Source: Candidatus Kouleothrix ribensis (GTDB taxonomy: Bacteria; Chloroflexota; Chloroflexia; Chloroflexales; Roseiflexaceae). From it: a DNA stretch of 64,000 nt. Positions 8,692-16,970 of this stretch are shown here, piece by piece (position 1 is the stretch's first letter; the number at the start of each line of letters is the position of its first letter). The stretch is from NCBI GenBank assembly GCA_016722075.1, contig JADKGW010000001.1:3348001-3412000 (forward strand), given 5' to 3'. The notes beneath the pieces were generated by a model that worked only from the letters and a program-made list of their open reading frames with translations, ran no database searches and had not been told where the DNA came from. The translations under genes were made by a program, and so were the position numbers.

Positions 8692-9096
8692 TCAGCCGTG
8701 GAGATCGATCCCGGCGCCGGCCTGGTGGTTGATCATGAAGGTCGCGGCGCGCTCGAAGTATTCGCGCAGGGCCGTACGCGCCGGCTCGGCGAAGCCGGCC
8801 TCGTCGATCGCCGCGAGCATATGCCCAAGCCAGGCGTCGCGCTCGGCCTGGCCGATCGTGAATGGCGCGTGGCGCATGCGCAGGCGCGGGTGGCCGCGCT
8901 GGGCACTGTAGCGCGGCGGCGCGCCAAAATACTGGGTGATAAACAGAAACTGGGCCTCTTTGCCGGCCGCGAGGTCGGCCGGGAACATCGGGCGCAGCAC
9001 CGGGTCGCGCTCGATCCGCGCGTAGAAGCGCTCGACCAGCTCGCGGAATAGCGCGTCGCCGCCGGCAAGCTCGTAGATTGTCGGTTGGTTGCTCAT
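8692..9096 (-). CDS. Truncated hemoglobin, group II (GlbO/YjbI type)
   Basis: 134 aa, the normal size for a 2-on-2 globin. Visible family features are TIYELAGGDALFRELVERFY (helices A/B), FLFITQYFGAPPRYSAQRGHPRLRMRH (the proximal-His region RMRH with the group II PPRYS segment) and ERDAWLGHM (helix G with the conserved Trp). Group II truncated globins bind O2 or NO and are linked to detoxification. It sits just downstream of the CHAT gene on the same strand, but has its own -10 placed so close to the ATG that the mRNA would be essentially leaderless. No SD is visible. Confidence 0.93.
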   Translation of the reverse strand: MSNQPTIYELAGGDALFRELVERFYARIERDPVLRPMFPADLAAGKEAQFLFITQYFGAPPRYSAQRGHPRLRMRHAPFTIGQAERDAWLGHMLAAIDEAGFAEPARTALREYFERAATFMINHQAGAGIDLHG

Positions 9097-9104
9097 GGCC
9101 GGCT

Positions 9105-9113
9105 ATTATACCA
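9105..9113 (-). promoter_or_regulatory. Extended -10 of globin gene; near-leaderless start
   Basis: On the minus strand TGG is followed by TATAAT (9110 down to 9105), only 8 nt before the globin ATG at 9096. Transcription would begin 1-2 nt before the start codon, and no SD is present. Confidence 0.55.
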
Positions 9114-9144
9114 AATTCGGACGCAGCCGGGCGCATTGGCCCAG

Positions 9145-11304
9145 CTACACCCCACTTCGCTCGATCACCACATCGCCATTGCTATACAGCGCGTACAGCA
9201 GGCCCATGATATTGTGCTTGTCGCGCGCATACTCGACGCGCATATCGCGCAGGAGCTCGCCCAGCGCCACCCCGCCGCCAGTAAAGCGCCGCAGGAACTC
9301 CTTGGCGAACTCGGCCGCGAAGAAGGCGGGCGTCTCGACCTCGGTGCCAAGCACGCCACGCGCGCCGCGCGCAAGCAGGAACGGCACCCAGCCATCGTAC
9401 AGAAACGGGCTCAGCTCGGCGCTCTCGCATGCGTTCAGGAACACCAACGGCGCCTGGCGCAGCCGCTCGGCCGCCGAGCGCGTCTTGATCTTCAGCTCGG
9501 CCAAATTGGTCTTGGCGTCGGTCAACGAGATGCGCGAGGCATCAACCCCACCCTCTTCGCCCACCAGCTTGCTGATCGCATGGCAGTAGAAGTAGATCAG
9601 CTGCGGGCCATCCGGGCCACGCAGCAGCTCGACCAGCTGCGGTACGGTTGGCACATCCTGCAGGCTGAGGCCGGGCAGCTCCTTCAGGTATGCGCGCTGG
9701 CCTTGCACGATCGGCGCGTTGAACTGGCTGTCGATCGTGTTGTTGCATACGAACGCCAGGTCGACCGTGGCGCCGGCGCTGATCGTCGGGTCGAAGTTGG
9801 TGATCGTGCCGAGCGTGAATTCGGGCAGGTATTCGATGCGGTGCTTGAGGCCCCAGAAGTGCTCATAGCTCGGGTTGGCCAGCGCGGCATCGTCGCCGTC
9901 GAACAGGAAGGCCCACGGAAAGAAGAAGCGCTCGGCGACGATCTGGATGTTCAGCTGGCGCGTGCGCGAGAGGCTGGTCAGCAGATCGCCCATCCGGCGC
10001 GCGTCGTCGCGGCTGCTGTTGTAGAACAGGTTGTAGTACAGTAGCGCGCCGGCCTCGGCCAGCTTCTTCAGCGATTGCTGATTGACCTCGGGCGCAATGG
10101 CCGTGTCGGCGCTCTGGTAGACAAAGCCGCCGGCGCTGTTTTGCAGATGCACAATCTCGTAGAGCGTCTTGCGGGCGTTGCCAACCCAATCGGCAATTGC
10201 CTCGGTGCTGATGTCGAGGTAGGCGCGCGCCACGCCGCCGCCCTGCACGATCACCTGGTAGCCAGGATCTTTGCGATAGATCACCACGTTGACGATCTGC
10301 TCGCTCGGGTGAGCCGGCCGGGCTGCAGCCGCGCTGCCCAGCGAAATGCCGATCGCCTTGCTGGCGACTACCTGGGCGCCTGCGGGTGGTAGCGCGCCGG
10401 CCTGGATGGTGAGCGTGATGCGCTGAAACACGCTGCCGGCGATATAGAAGATTGCGTTCAATGTGTTTGCGCCGGCCCTGGCAGCTTCGATCGTGAACGT
10501 GACCGTGTTCTTCGAGGCGGCATTCGGCTCGACCGGCACGACGATCTCTTGAGTATCGACGCCATAGAGCGTGAAATCGCCCGGCTCGAGCACCACCAGA
10601 ATCGTCACCAGCGACTGGCCGGCCGCAGCGTCGCGGATGGCCGGCCCGACGGCGGCCGTGCGCACCACGGCGTCGGCGCGCGGCTGGTCGACTGCGAACT
10701 TCAGCTCGTAGGGGATGGATACCTGCATTGGCGTGGTGGCATCGACGCCCGGCACCCAGCCATTGATCACGCGCGTATCGGCGGCGGGCGCGGCCGGCGG
10801 GCCGGCTACATTGGTGGGCGCGGCCGGCGGCGCCGGGCTGCCGGCGGACGCAGTGTCGTCAGAAAGTGTGGCCGGCGGCTCGGCGTGCGCGGCGGCGGCG
10901 AACGGATCGGGCCGCAGGCCGTCGTCGCCGCGCAGCTCGCGGGTCAGCAGGCCGATCACCGCGCCGCGCGCCAGCACCACCAGGCGCCGGCCCGGCTGAT
11001 TATCGCGCTGCTCGCGCGCGGTGCCGATACCCATGCCATCCTGCTCGACAGCCGCAACCGGATCGGGCAGGCCGGGCAGCCCGCCGATCGGGCTGGCCAG
11101 CGCCGCGCCAGGGTCGGCGCGTGCAAGTGCTTCGATCTCATCCCAGCGCACCACCACGAAGCGGCCGGCGCCGGTGGGCCAGACCACATAGACATACGCG
11201 CGCTCGGCCCGGCGGGCCGGCAGCTGATCGCGCACAGCCGCGACGGTGTCGCTGGCGGCGACCAGCAGGTACCTGCGGTTCAATTCGCTGGTAGGGATGG
11301 GCAT
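9145..11304 (-). CDS. CHAT-domain (caspase-like) protease with N-terminal sensory region
   Basis: 719 aa. The C-terminal ~330 residues are a CHAT caspase-fold domain: LIYFYCHAISK holds the presumed catalytic His (about residue 575), VFLNACESAEL holds the Cys (about 626), and ARGVLGTEVETPAFFAAEF and GLLYALYSNGDVVI are typical closing motifs. The N-terminal ~120 residues (RYLLVAASDTVAAVRDQL...FVVVRWDEIEALA) look like a CBS-pair-like module. A Pro/Ala linker follows, then a beta-sandwich (about residues 190-345, starting PMQVSIPYELKFAVDQ) common in multi-domain CHAT proteins. It is encoded 24 nt after the amidase-fold gene with SD AAGGAGC, so the two are an operon. It probably cleaves a protein target on activation; the target is unknown. 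Confidence 0.88.
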   Translation of the reverse strand: MPIPTSELNRRYLLVAASDTVAAVRDQLPARRAERAYVYVVWPTGAGRFVVVRWDEIEALARADPGAALASPIGGLPGLPDPVAAVEQDGMGIGTAREQRDNQPGRRLVVLARGAVIGLLTRELRGDDGLRPDPFAAAAHAEPPATLSDDTASAGSPAPPAAPTNVAGPPAAPAADTRVINGWVPGVDATTPMQVSIPYELKFAVDQPRADAVVRTAAVGPAIRDAAAGQSLVTILVVLEPGDFTLYGVDTQEIVVPVEPNAASKNTVTFTIEAARAGANTLNAIFYIAGSVFQRITLTIQAGALPPAGAQVVASKAIGISLGSAAAARPAHPSEQIVNVVIYRKDPGYQVIVQGGGVARAYLDISTEAIADWVGNARKTLYEIVHLQNSAGGFVYQSADTAIAPEVNQQSLKKLAEAGALLYYNLFYNSSRDDARRMGDLLTSLSRTRQLNIQIVAERFFFPWAFLFDGDDAALANPSYEHFWGLKHRIEYLPEFTLGTITNFDPTISAGATVDLAFVCNNTIDSQFNAPIVQGQRAYLKELPGLSLQDVPTVPQLVELLRGPDGPQLIYFYCHAISKLVGEEGGVDASRISLTDAKTNLAELKIKTRSAAERLRQAPLVFLNACESAELSPFLYDGWVPFLLARGARGVLGTEVETPAFFAAEFAKEFLRRFTGGGVALGELLRDMRVEYARDKHNIMGLLYALYSNGDVVIERSGV

Positions 11305-11328
11305 GGTGCGCTCCTTCCCGGCAGAACA

Positions 11329-13293
11329 TTAGCGTACGCTGATGCGCTGTATGAACTCTGCCCACGGGAAATCGGCCAGATCGGCCGCATCGCGCGGGCT
11401 CAGGTCGCCCCAGCGTAGCACCGCGCCGGCAGGCAGGTGATAGCGCGCGCACAGCGTCTGGGCCAGCCAGGCCAGCCCGCGCAGCTGCGGCTCGGTATAG
11501 CCGGCTGGCCCGCGCTCGATCGCCAGGCCCAGGCTGACGCGGTTGATGTTCTGGCGGCGCCCGCGCCACTCGGCCAGGCCGGCGTGCCAGGCCGCCAGCG
11601 CGTCGTCGAGCAGCTGGTAGATCGCGCCGTCGCTGGCGACATAGTAGTGGGTCATCGCGCCGGCGGCTATAGCCGTCATCGCCGCAAGCGAGCGCTCGGC
11701 CGGGCCAGCGTCGCCGTGCAGCACGATCAGCCCGATCTTCGAGCCGCTACGTGAGCTGAAGGCCGCCGGCGTGGCGCTGCGCGGGCTGTACTGAAGAATA
11801 TGGAACGCGGCCGGGGCCGGCTCGGCCTGCGCGCCGGCCGGCGGTGCCGTGGGCACGTCGCCCAAAGCCGGCATAGGCCGCTCGTCGCGCATCGACAGCA
11901 CGGCAGGCCGCGCGGCCAGCGCCGGCACCAGCTGGCTCAGGCGGCGCACATCGTTCCAGGCCGGCACAATGTTATACAGCGTATCGGTGGCGTACACCTG
12001 GATGCCATACTGAGCCGCGCCGGTTGCCAGCCGGTACGATTCCGACAGCGGCGCGCCCAGGTTCCAGGCCCGCGCCAGCTGGTGGAAGGCCCAGTCGGGG
12101 TGGTAGATCGCGCCGGATCGCGCGTATGTCTGGGTCAGCAGCGTGTCGCGCAGCCGCACCGTAGCCGGGTCGGCCGTGCCGGCCAGCTCGCTCAGGCGGC
12201 GCACATCGCTCCAATTCGGCACGCGGTTGAACAGCGTGTCGAGCGCAAACGGCTGGAAGCTGTACTGCACGCCATCAACCGTAACCAGCGCATTTTCGCC
12301 GAGCGGCGGGCCGAGCTTGCTGGCCAGCGCATACTGGTGAAAGACCCAATCGGCATGGAAGGTCGCCCCGCCGGCGCGGTAGGTGGCCTCGAGCAGCGCG
12401 CGCCCAAGCCCGCTGGGCGGGATGCTGCCGCCCAGCAGATCGGAGAGCCGGCGCACATCGCCCCAATTAGGCACCTCGTTGAACAATGTGTCGCGCGCGA
12501 ACGGCTGGAAGGTGTAGGCCTTGCCGCCCGACTGGAGCGGCGCGCTGCGGCCGAATGGGAAGCCCATGCTATTCTGCACGGCGTACTGGTGAAATGCCCA
12601 ATCGCTGTTGTAGCCCTCGCCGCGGCGCTTGTAGCTCTCGTCCATCAGCGCCTCGATCAGCGCCTCGCGATCGGGGGTGGGCGTGCCGATCGGGCCGGGC
12701 GGCGGCGGCGGCGGCGGCGGGCGGTTGGCCAGCCAGGCCTCGATCTCGCCGACCACCCAATCTTTGGTGATGGCCCAGCCGGGGCAGCTCTTCTGGTTAG
12801 TGTAGTCGCGGTGGAATGAGATCAGCTGGCGCGGCGCGATGCCGAGCCGGCGCGCGAGGCCGCCGATCACCGCCTTGGCATGCTCCCACACCGCGCCGCT
12901 AGGCCGCGTGCGGTCGTAATCGCCAACCGTCTCGAGGCCGATCGAGTACCAGAATGTAGCGCCGGTGCCACCCGAGTTACCGGTGCCGGCATGCACACCG
13001 ATATCTTTCATTGGCGTAAACAGCCAGATCCCGTCGGGCGCGGCATAAATATGCGGCGCGGATGTCCAGCCCTTGCCGGCGTAGAAGCGCTGCATGTTCT
13101 GCATCGAGCGCAGGCCGGCCCATTGGGCGACGGTTGGGACAAACGTATGGTGCAGCACCAGCCGCGAGGGCGCGACGCTGCCGAACTGGTAGCCGTTGAC
13201 GTAGGCCAGCCAATCGGGGATGCTGAGCCGGCGGCCTATCATGGGCGGTATGCCGCTGGTGGGGTCGTTGGTCGGCACGAGGTTCACCTCCAT
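11329..13293 (-). CDS. Two-headed N-acetylmuramoyl-L-alanine amidase (PGRP fold) with three internal repeats
   Basis: 654 aa from ATG 13293. Residues ~25-190 are an amidase_2/PGRP domain with all zinc-ligand motifs: LVLHHT, ISFHRDY and KSCPGW. Residues ~215-455 are three ~84-residue repeats, each with the pattern DWxFHQYA...LG.PL...TLFN.VPNW.DVRRLS. Residues ~500-654 are a second amidase-like domain (LIVLHGDAG, THYYVASDGAIYQL) in which the expected His near the end is Trp (LRWGDLSPRD), suggesting a non-catalytic copy. No signal peptide is seen, so it may be cytoplasmic or released by lysis. The frame extends to a TTG at 13368, but that TTG is the -35 element, so ATG 13293 is preferred despite a weak SD. 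It is first in an operon with the CHAT gene. Confidence 0.85.
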   Translation of the reverse strand: MEVNLVPTNDPTSGIPPMIGRRLSIPDWLAYVNGYQFGSVAPSRLVLHHTFVPTVAQWAGLRSMQNMQRFYAGKGWTSAPHIYAAPDGIWLFTPMKDIGVHAGTGNSGGTGATFWYSIGLETVGDYDRTRPSGAVWEHAKAVIGGLARRLGIAPRQLISFHRDYTNQKSCPGWAITKDWVVGEIEAWLANRPPPPPPPPGPIGTPTPDREALIEALMDESYKRRGEGYNSDWAFHQYAVQNSMGFPFGRSAPLQSGGKAYTFQPFARDTLFNEVPNWGDVRRLSDLLGGSIPPSGLGRALLEATYRAGGATFHADWVFHQYALASKLGPPLGENALVTVDGVQYSFQPFALDTLFNRVPNWSDVRRLSELAGTADPATVRLRDTLLTQTYARSGAIYHPDWAFHQLARAWNLGAPLSESYRLATGAAQYGIQVYATDTLYNIVPAWNDVRRLSQLVPALAARPAVLSMRDERPMPALGDVPTAPPAGAQAEPAPAAFHILQYSPRSATPAAFSSRSGSKIGLIVLHGDAGPAERSLAAMTAIAAGAMTHYYVASDGAIYQLLDDALAAWHAGLAEWRGRRQNINRVSLGLAIERGPAGYTEPQLRGLAWLAQTLCARYHLPAGAVLRWGDLSPRDAADLADFPWAEFIQRISVR

Positions 13294-13339
13294 GTGCGCG
13301 CGGAGGGCGTGGGCCGCTCTGCCGCTGATGGTACGATCG

Positions 13340-13368
13340 ATCCTAGCATGGCGCTCCGGCTGAGTCAA
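13340..13368 (-). promoter_or_regulatory. Promoter of amidase-CHAT operon
   Basis: Minus strand: TTGACT (13368-13363), a 17-nt spacer, TAGGAT (13345-13340). Predicted transcription start is near 13333, about 40 nt before ATG 13293. The -35 overlaps the first 37-nt direct repeat. Confidence 0.65.
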
Positions 13369-13398
13369 GCCAGTTAGCCAGTTGCCGATCGATGCGCC
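13362..13398. repeat. 37-nt direct repeat, copy 1
   Basis: It begins GAGTCAAGCCAGTTAGCC and ends GATCGATGCGCC. It is identical to the copy at 13434 except at one position (C versus G at base 9). The repeat period is 72 nt. It overlaps the -35 of the leftward promoter. Confidence 0.9.
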
Positions 13399-13433
13399 AT
13401 ACTCGTCGTATCGCCGCTTGCCAGCTCACGCAG

Positions 13434-13470
13434 GAGTCAAGGCAGTTAGCCAGTTGCCGATCGATGCGCC
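13434..13470. repeat. 37-nt direct repeat, copy 2
   Basis: Second copy of the repeat at 13362. It contains TTGCCG (13454), the -35 of the rightward promoter for the peptidase gene. The pair brackets the divergent promoter region and could be regulator binding sites or the scar of a local duplication. Confidence 0.9.
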
Positions 13471-13483
13471 GGTTTGGTACAAT
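13454..13483 (+). promoter_or_regulatory. Promoter of the M2/M3-like peptidase gene
   Basis: TTGCCG (13454-13459), an 18-nt spacer, TACAAT (13478-13483). Predicted start is near 13490, with SD GAGGA at 13506-13510 and ATG at 13517. Confidence 0.55.
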
Positions 13484-13516
13484 CAGCCGCACAAGCCCGC
13501 GTAGCGAGGAGCGACC

Positions 13517-15142
13517 ATGCACACCGAGGCCCGTGATCTGATCGAGCGCACGACTGCGCGCATCCATCCACTGGCAACGCAATATAGCCTGGCCCAGTGG
13601 CAGCTGGCAACCAGCGGCGCGCCCTCGCACCGCGACGCGCTCGAGCGCCTGGGCGCGGCCTATACGCGCGTGTTCACCGCCGACCCAGCCGAGTGGGCCG
13701 GTATTCAGCGCCTGTACGCCGATCGGGCTGCGCTCGGCGATGCCCGGCTGCGCCGCGAGATCGATCAGCTGTACCGCGCCTTCGCCTCAGCCCAGCTGGC
13801 ACCCGAGCATATCGACCGAGTCGCCGCGCTCGAGGCCGAGCTGGCCGGCCTGTACACCAACTTCCGCGGCAGCATCGACGGTGCGCCGATCGCCAACAAC
13901 GCGATCACAACGACTCTGCGCGAGTCGCACGACTCGGAGGAGCGCCAGGCCGCCTGGGAGGCCGGCAAGCAGATCGGCGTGGCCGCGCGCGCCAGCCTGA
14001 TCGAGCTGGTCGAGCTGCGTAACCACAGCGCGCGCACGCTGGGCTTCCGCGACTACTACGCCAAGGCGCTTGCGCTCCAGGAGATCGACGAGGCCGAGCT
14101 GCTCGCGCTGCTGAGCGACCTCGAGCAGCGCACGCGCGAGCCATTCCGTGCGCTGAAATCGGCGATCGACGCAACCCTGGCCGAGCAGTGCCGCGTGCCA
14201 CTGGCCGAGCTGCGGCCCTGGCACTACAGCGACCCGTTCTTCCAGGAGGCGCCGCGCACCGGCACGGCCGACCTCGACAGCCTGTTCGCCGGCCAGGACA
14301 TCGTGGCGCTCGCAACGCGCACATTCGACGGCATTGGCCTCGAGGTGCGCGACATCCTGGCGCGCTCGGATCTGTTCGAGCGCGAGAACAAGGATCAGCA
14401 CGCCTTCTGCACGCACATCGACCGGCTGAGCGACGATGTGCGCGTGCTCTGCAATATCCGCGCCGATGCGCGCTGGATGGATACCATGCTGCACGAGCTT
14501 GGCCACGCGGTGTACAACAAGTACCTCGACCCGCAGCTGCCCTACCTGCTGCGCACCTGCGCGCATACCAACACCACCGAGGCGATCGCAATGCTGATGG
14601 GCCGGCTGGCGACGAACCCCGAGTGGCTGGCGCGCGTGCGCGGCCTCGGCGCGGCCGAGGTGCGCGAGGTGGCCGCCGCCGCACGCGCCGAGCAGCGCGT
14701 CGCGCAGCTGGTGTTCCTGCGCTGGGGCTTGGTGATGGTACACTTCGAGCGGGCACTCTACGCCGACCCGCGCCGCGCCGATTTGAACGCGCTCTGGTGG
14801 GATCTGGCCGAGCGCTTCCAGCTGATCACCCGGCCAGAGCGGCGCGACCAACCCGACTGGGCCGCGAAGATCCACCTGGCAATCGCGCCGGTGTACTACC
14901 ACAACTACATCCTGGGCGAGTTGACCGCCAGCCAGCTGAGCCAGGCAATTGCCGCCCGCACCCCCGACCACCGGCTGGTCGACAGCCCGGCGGCCGGCGC
15001 GCTGCTACGCGACGAGCTGTTCGCGCTGGGCGCGCAGCTGCCCTGGAATGAGACACTCGCCCGCGTGACCGGCCAGCGCCTGAACGCGCGCTACTTCGTC
15101 GACGAGTTCGTCGGCGCAACGCGCGCAATACCGCTCACGTAG
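13517..15142 (+). CDS. Zinc metallopeptidase, gluzincin clan (M2/M3-like)
   Basis: 541 aa. The zinc site is HELGH (residues 326-330) in TMLHELGHAVYNKYLD, with the third ligand Glu at about residue 355 in NTTEAIAMLMGR, spaced as in family M2 (ACE-like) and related oligopeptidases. The largely helical N-terminal half and the motif YYHNYILGELTASQL near the C-terminus also fit these all-helical oligopeptidases. The substrate is likely to be short peptides in the cytoplasm, as no signal peptide is present. ATG 13517 has SD GAGGA 6 nt upstream. It is monocistronic, divergent from the amidase-CHAT operon and convergent with hyuB. Assignment to M2 rather than M3 is by motif spacing only. Confidence 0.85.
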   Translation: MHTEARDLIERTTARIHPLATQYSLAQWQLATSGAPSHRDALERLGAAYTRVFTADPAEWAGIQRLYADRAALGDARLRREIDQLYRAFASAQLAPEHIDRVAALEAELAGLYTNFRGSIDGAPIANNAITTTLRESHDSEERQAAWEAGKQIGVAARASLIELVELRNHSARTLGFRDYYAKALALQEIDEAELLALLSDLEQRTREPFRALKSAIDATLAEQCRVPLAELRPWHYSDPFFQEAPRTGTADLDSLFAGQDIVALATRTFDGIGLEVRDILARSDLFERENKDQHAFCTHIDRLSDDVRVLCNIRADARWMDTMLHELGHAVYNKYLDPQLPYLLRTCAHTNTTEAIAMLMGRLATNPEWLARVRGLGAAEVREVAAAARAEQRVAQLVFLRWGLVMVHFERALYADPRRADLNALWWDLAERFQLITRPERRDQPDWAAKIHLAIAPVYYHNYILGELTASQLSQAIAARTPDHRLVDSPAAGALLRDELFALGAQLPWNETLARVTGQRLNARYFVDEFVGATRAIPLT

Positions 15143-15201
15143 CCGCACCGACGGGCAGACGGGCAGACGCAACCGTGCGGTGATTCTTGCACGTCTGCGC
15201 G

Positions 15202-16950
15202 TCACGCGCGCTGTTCGCAGCCCTCCCCGCGTAGCGCGCGCGTGGCCTCCCAATCGATCGCGTAGTGCTCGGGCAGGCGCACCAGCTGGCCGGCAGTGCC
15301 AAGGTAGCGCACCACCACGCCATATTCGCGCTCGGCCGCCTCGATCGACACGTAGCCGCTGACCACATCGGCCAGCACGTGCTCGGCCGGGCGCGCATGC
15401 GCGCCGCCGTAGCCGCCACCGCCGGGCAGGTTGATCTGCACGCGCATGCCCGGCGCGAGCGTAAGAAGCGCCTTCGGCTGCGGGCGCGTGCCATCGCTCA
15501 GAACCACCTCGCCCAGCGCGCCGGGCTGCCCGCCATCCAGGCCCTGGGCGGCGTAGCGCGTGCGGTCGACCATCGGCGAAACATACCAGGCCCCCGCGCC
15601 GCGATAGCCCACCAGGCAATACTGGCCGAGGCCGCCGCGCTGCCGGCCGGCGCCGCCCGAGTCGGCGCGCAGCTCGCGGCGATGCAGCACCAGCGGCGAC
15701 AGCGCCTCGATCACCTCGGCCGGCACGCCGGCCACGCCGCTCGGGAACCCGGTTGCGCTCAGGCCATCTTTGTTGGCGCGCGCGCCCATGCCGCCGCACT
15801 GGAACAGGCTGAAGGTGAACGGCTCGGGTGCGCCGCCGGGCTGGCCGCGCCACACACTGATCCAGATCGGGTCGGCGCTGCCGGCCAGCAGCCGGCCGGG
15901 CATGGCCGGGGCCAGCGCGCCGAAGATCAGGCCAGGCAGGAAGTGCCCGATGATATGGCGCGAGGCCACCGCCGCCGGCTCGCGGCAGTTCAAGATCGAG
16001 CCGGCCGGCGCCGACACGCGTACCGGCTGGAATGCGCCATGATTATGCGGCACCTCGGGGCAAATCGCCGCCTTGATCGCAAACGACGCATAGGCGTGGG
16101 TGTAGTTCAGCACCACGTTAATGCCCCAGCGGCTCTGCGGCGACGAGCCGGCGAAATCGATCTCAAGATCCTTGCCGCGGATGGTCACGGCCACATGCAG
16201 CACGATCGGCTGGTCGAAGCCGTCGCTCCAGGCCTGGTGGGTGTAGGTACCGTTCGGCAGTGCGCCGATCGCGTCGCGCATGGCCCGCTCGGAGCGGCTG
16301 ATGATCGCGTCGGCCAGCGGCTCAAGCGTGTCGAGGCCGAACTCGGCCATGAACTGCAGCAGCGCGCGCGCGCCAACCGCGTTGCTCGATGCCTGGGCGT
16401 ACAGGTCGCCAACCGTCTCTTCGGGGGTGCGCACATTCGCGCGGATGATCTGCAGCAGCTGGTCGTTGGGCTGGCCGGCGGCGAACAGCCTGGTGATCGG
16501 GATGCGCAGGCCCTCTTCGTACACCTCGCGCGCCTCGGCCGAGAGCACGTGGCCGCCGATGTCGGGCGCGTGGCAGGTGCTGGCGAAATAGGCAATCACC
16601 TGGCCGCCGTAAAACACCGGCGTCACTACGGTCATATCATTGATCTGCCCTGCCGTCTGCCAGGGGTCGTTGGTTAGCAGCACATCGCCGGGCGCGAGCG
16701 TATGCGGCGGGTAGGCTGCCAGGAAGTGGCGCATGCCAGTGGCCATAGCGTTGATATGGCCGGGCGTGCCGGTGAGCGACTGGGCGATCATGCGGCCGCG
16801 CTGGTCGAACACGCCGCAGGCCAGGTCTTGCGTCTCGCGCACCACCGTGCTGAAGGCCGTGCGCATCAGCGCCACCTGCTGCTCGTTCACCACCGCCAGC
16901 AGCCGGTTCCACAGCACCTCAAGCGTGATCGGGTCGAGTTCTTTCATCAT
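15202..16950 (-). CDS. hyuB: Hydantoinase B / 5-oxoprolinase alpha-type subunit
   Basis: 582 aa from ATG 16950. It belongs to the HyuB family: LDPITLEVLWNRLLAVVNEQ, TVVRETQDLACGVFD, TGTPGHINAMATGM, GDVLLTNDPWQTAGQINDM and the Gly-rich C-terminal NLPGGGGYGGA. With HyuA it forms the ATP-dependent N-methylhydantoinase or 5-oxoprolinase that opens a cyclic imide or lactam ring; substrate choice cannot be told from sequence. The frame extends to 17031, but that stretch is repeat-derived and lacks an SD. GGAAGGG before the tandem ATGs (16950, 16947) supports this start. It lies downstream of hyuA, separated by a two-armed repeat. Confidence 0.93.
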   Translation of the reverse strand: MMKELDPITLEVLWNRLLAVVNEQQVALMRTAFSTVVRETQDLACGVFDQRGRMIAQSLTGTPGHINAMATGMRHFLAAYPPHTLAPGDVLLTNDPWQTAGQINDMTVVTPVFYGGQVIAYFASTCHAPDIGGHVLSAEAREVYEEGLRIPITRLFAAGQPNDQLLQIIRANVRTPEETVGDLYAQASSNAVGARALLQFMAEFGLDTLEPLADAIISRSERAMRDAIGALPNGTYTHQAWSDGFDQPIVLHVAVTIRGKDLEIDFAGSSPQSRWGINVVLNYTHAYASFAIKAAICPEVPHNHGAFQPVRVSAPAGSILNCREPAAVASRHIIGHFLPGLIFGALAPAMPGRLLAGSADPIWISVWRGQPGGAPEPFTFSLFQCGGMGARANKDGLSATGFPSGVAGVPAEVIEALSPLVLHRRELRADSGGAGRQRGGLGQYCLVGYRGAGAWYVSPMVDRTRYAAQGLDGGQPGALGEVVLSDGTRPQPKALLTLAPGMRVQINLPGGGGYGGAHARPAEHVLADVVSGYVSIEAAEREYGVVVRYLGTAGQLVRLPEHYAIDWEATRALRGEGCEQRA

Positions 16951-16970
16951 CAAAGCCCTTCCAGGGGAAG

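Noticed and set aside
13293..13368. TTG at 13368 as the start of the amidase-fold protein
   Set aside because: That TTG is the first three bases of the -35 hexamer of a TTGACT-N17-TAGGAT promoter, so translation must begin downstream.
15145..15200. ACGGGCAG-type 8-nt direct repeat between the peptidase gene and hyuB
   Set aside because: Only two to three units with an 8-nt period and a weak CCGCAC/GTGCGG pairing; too little to group with the 7-nt elements.
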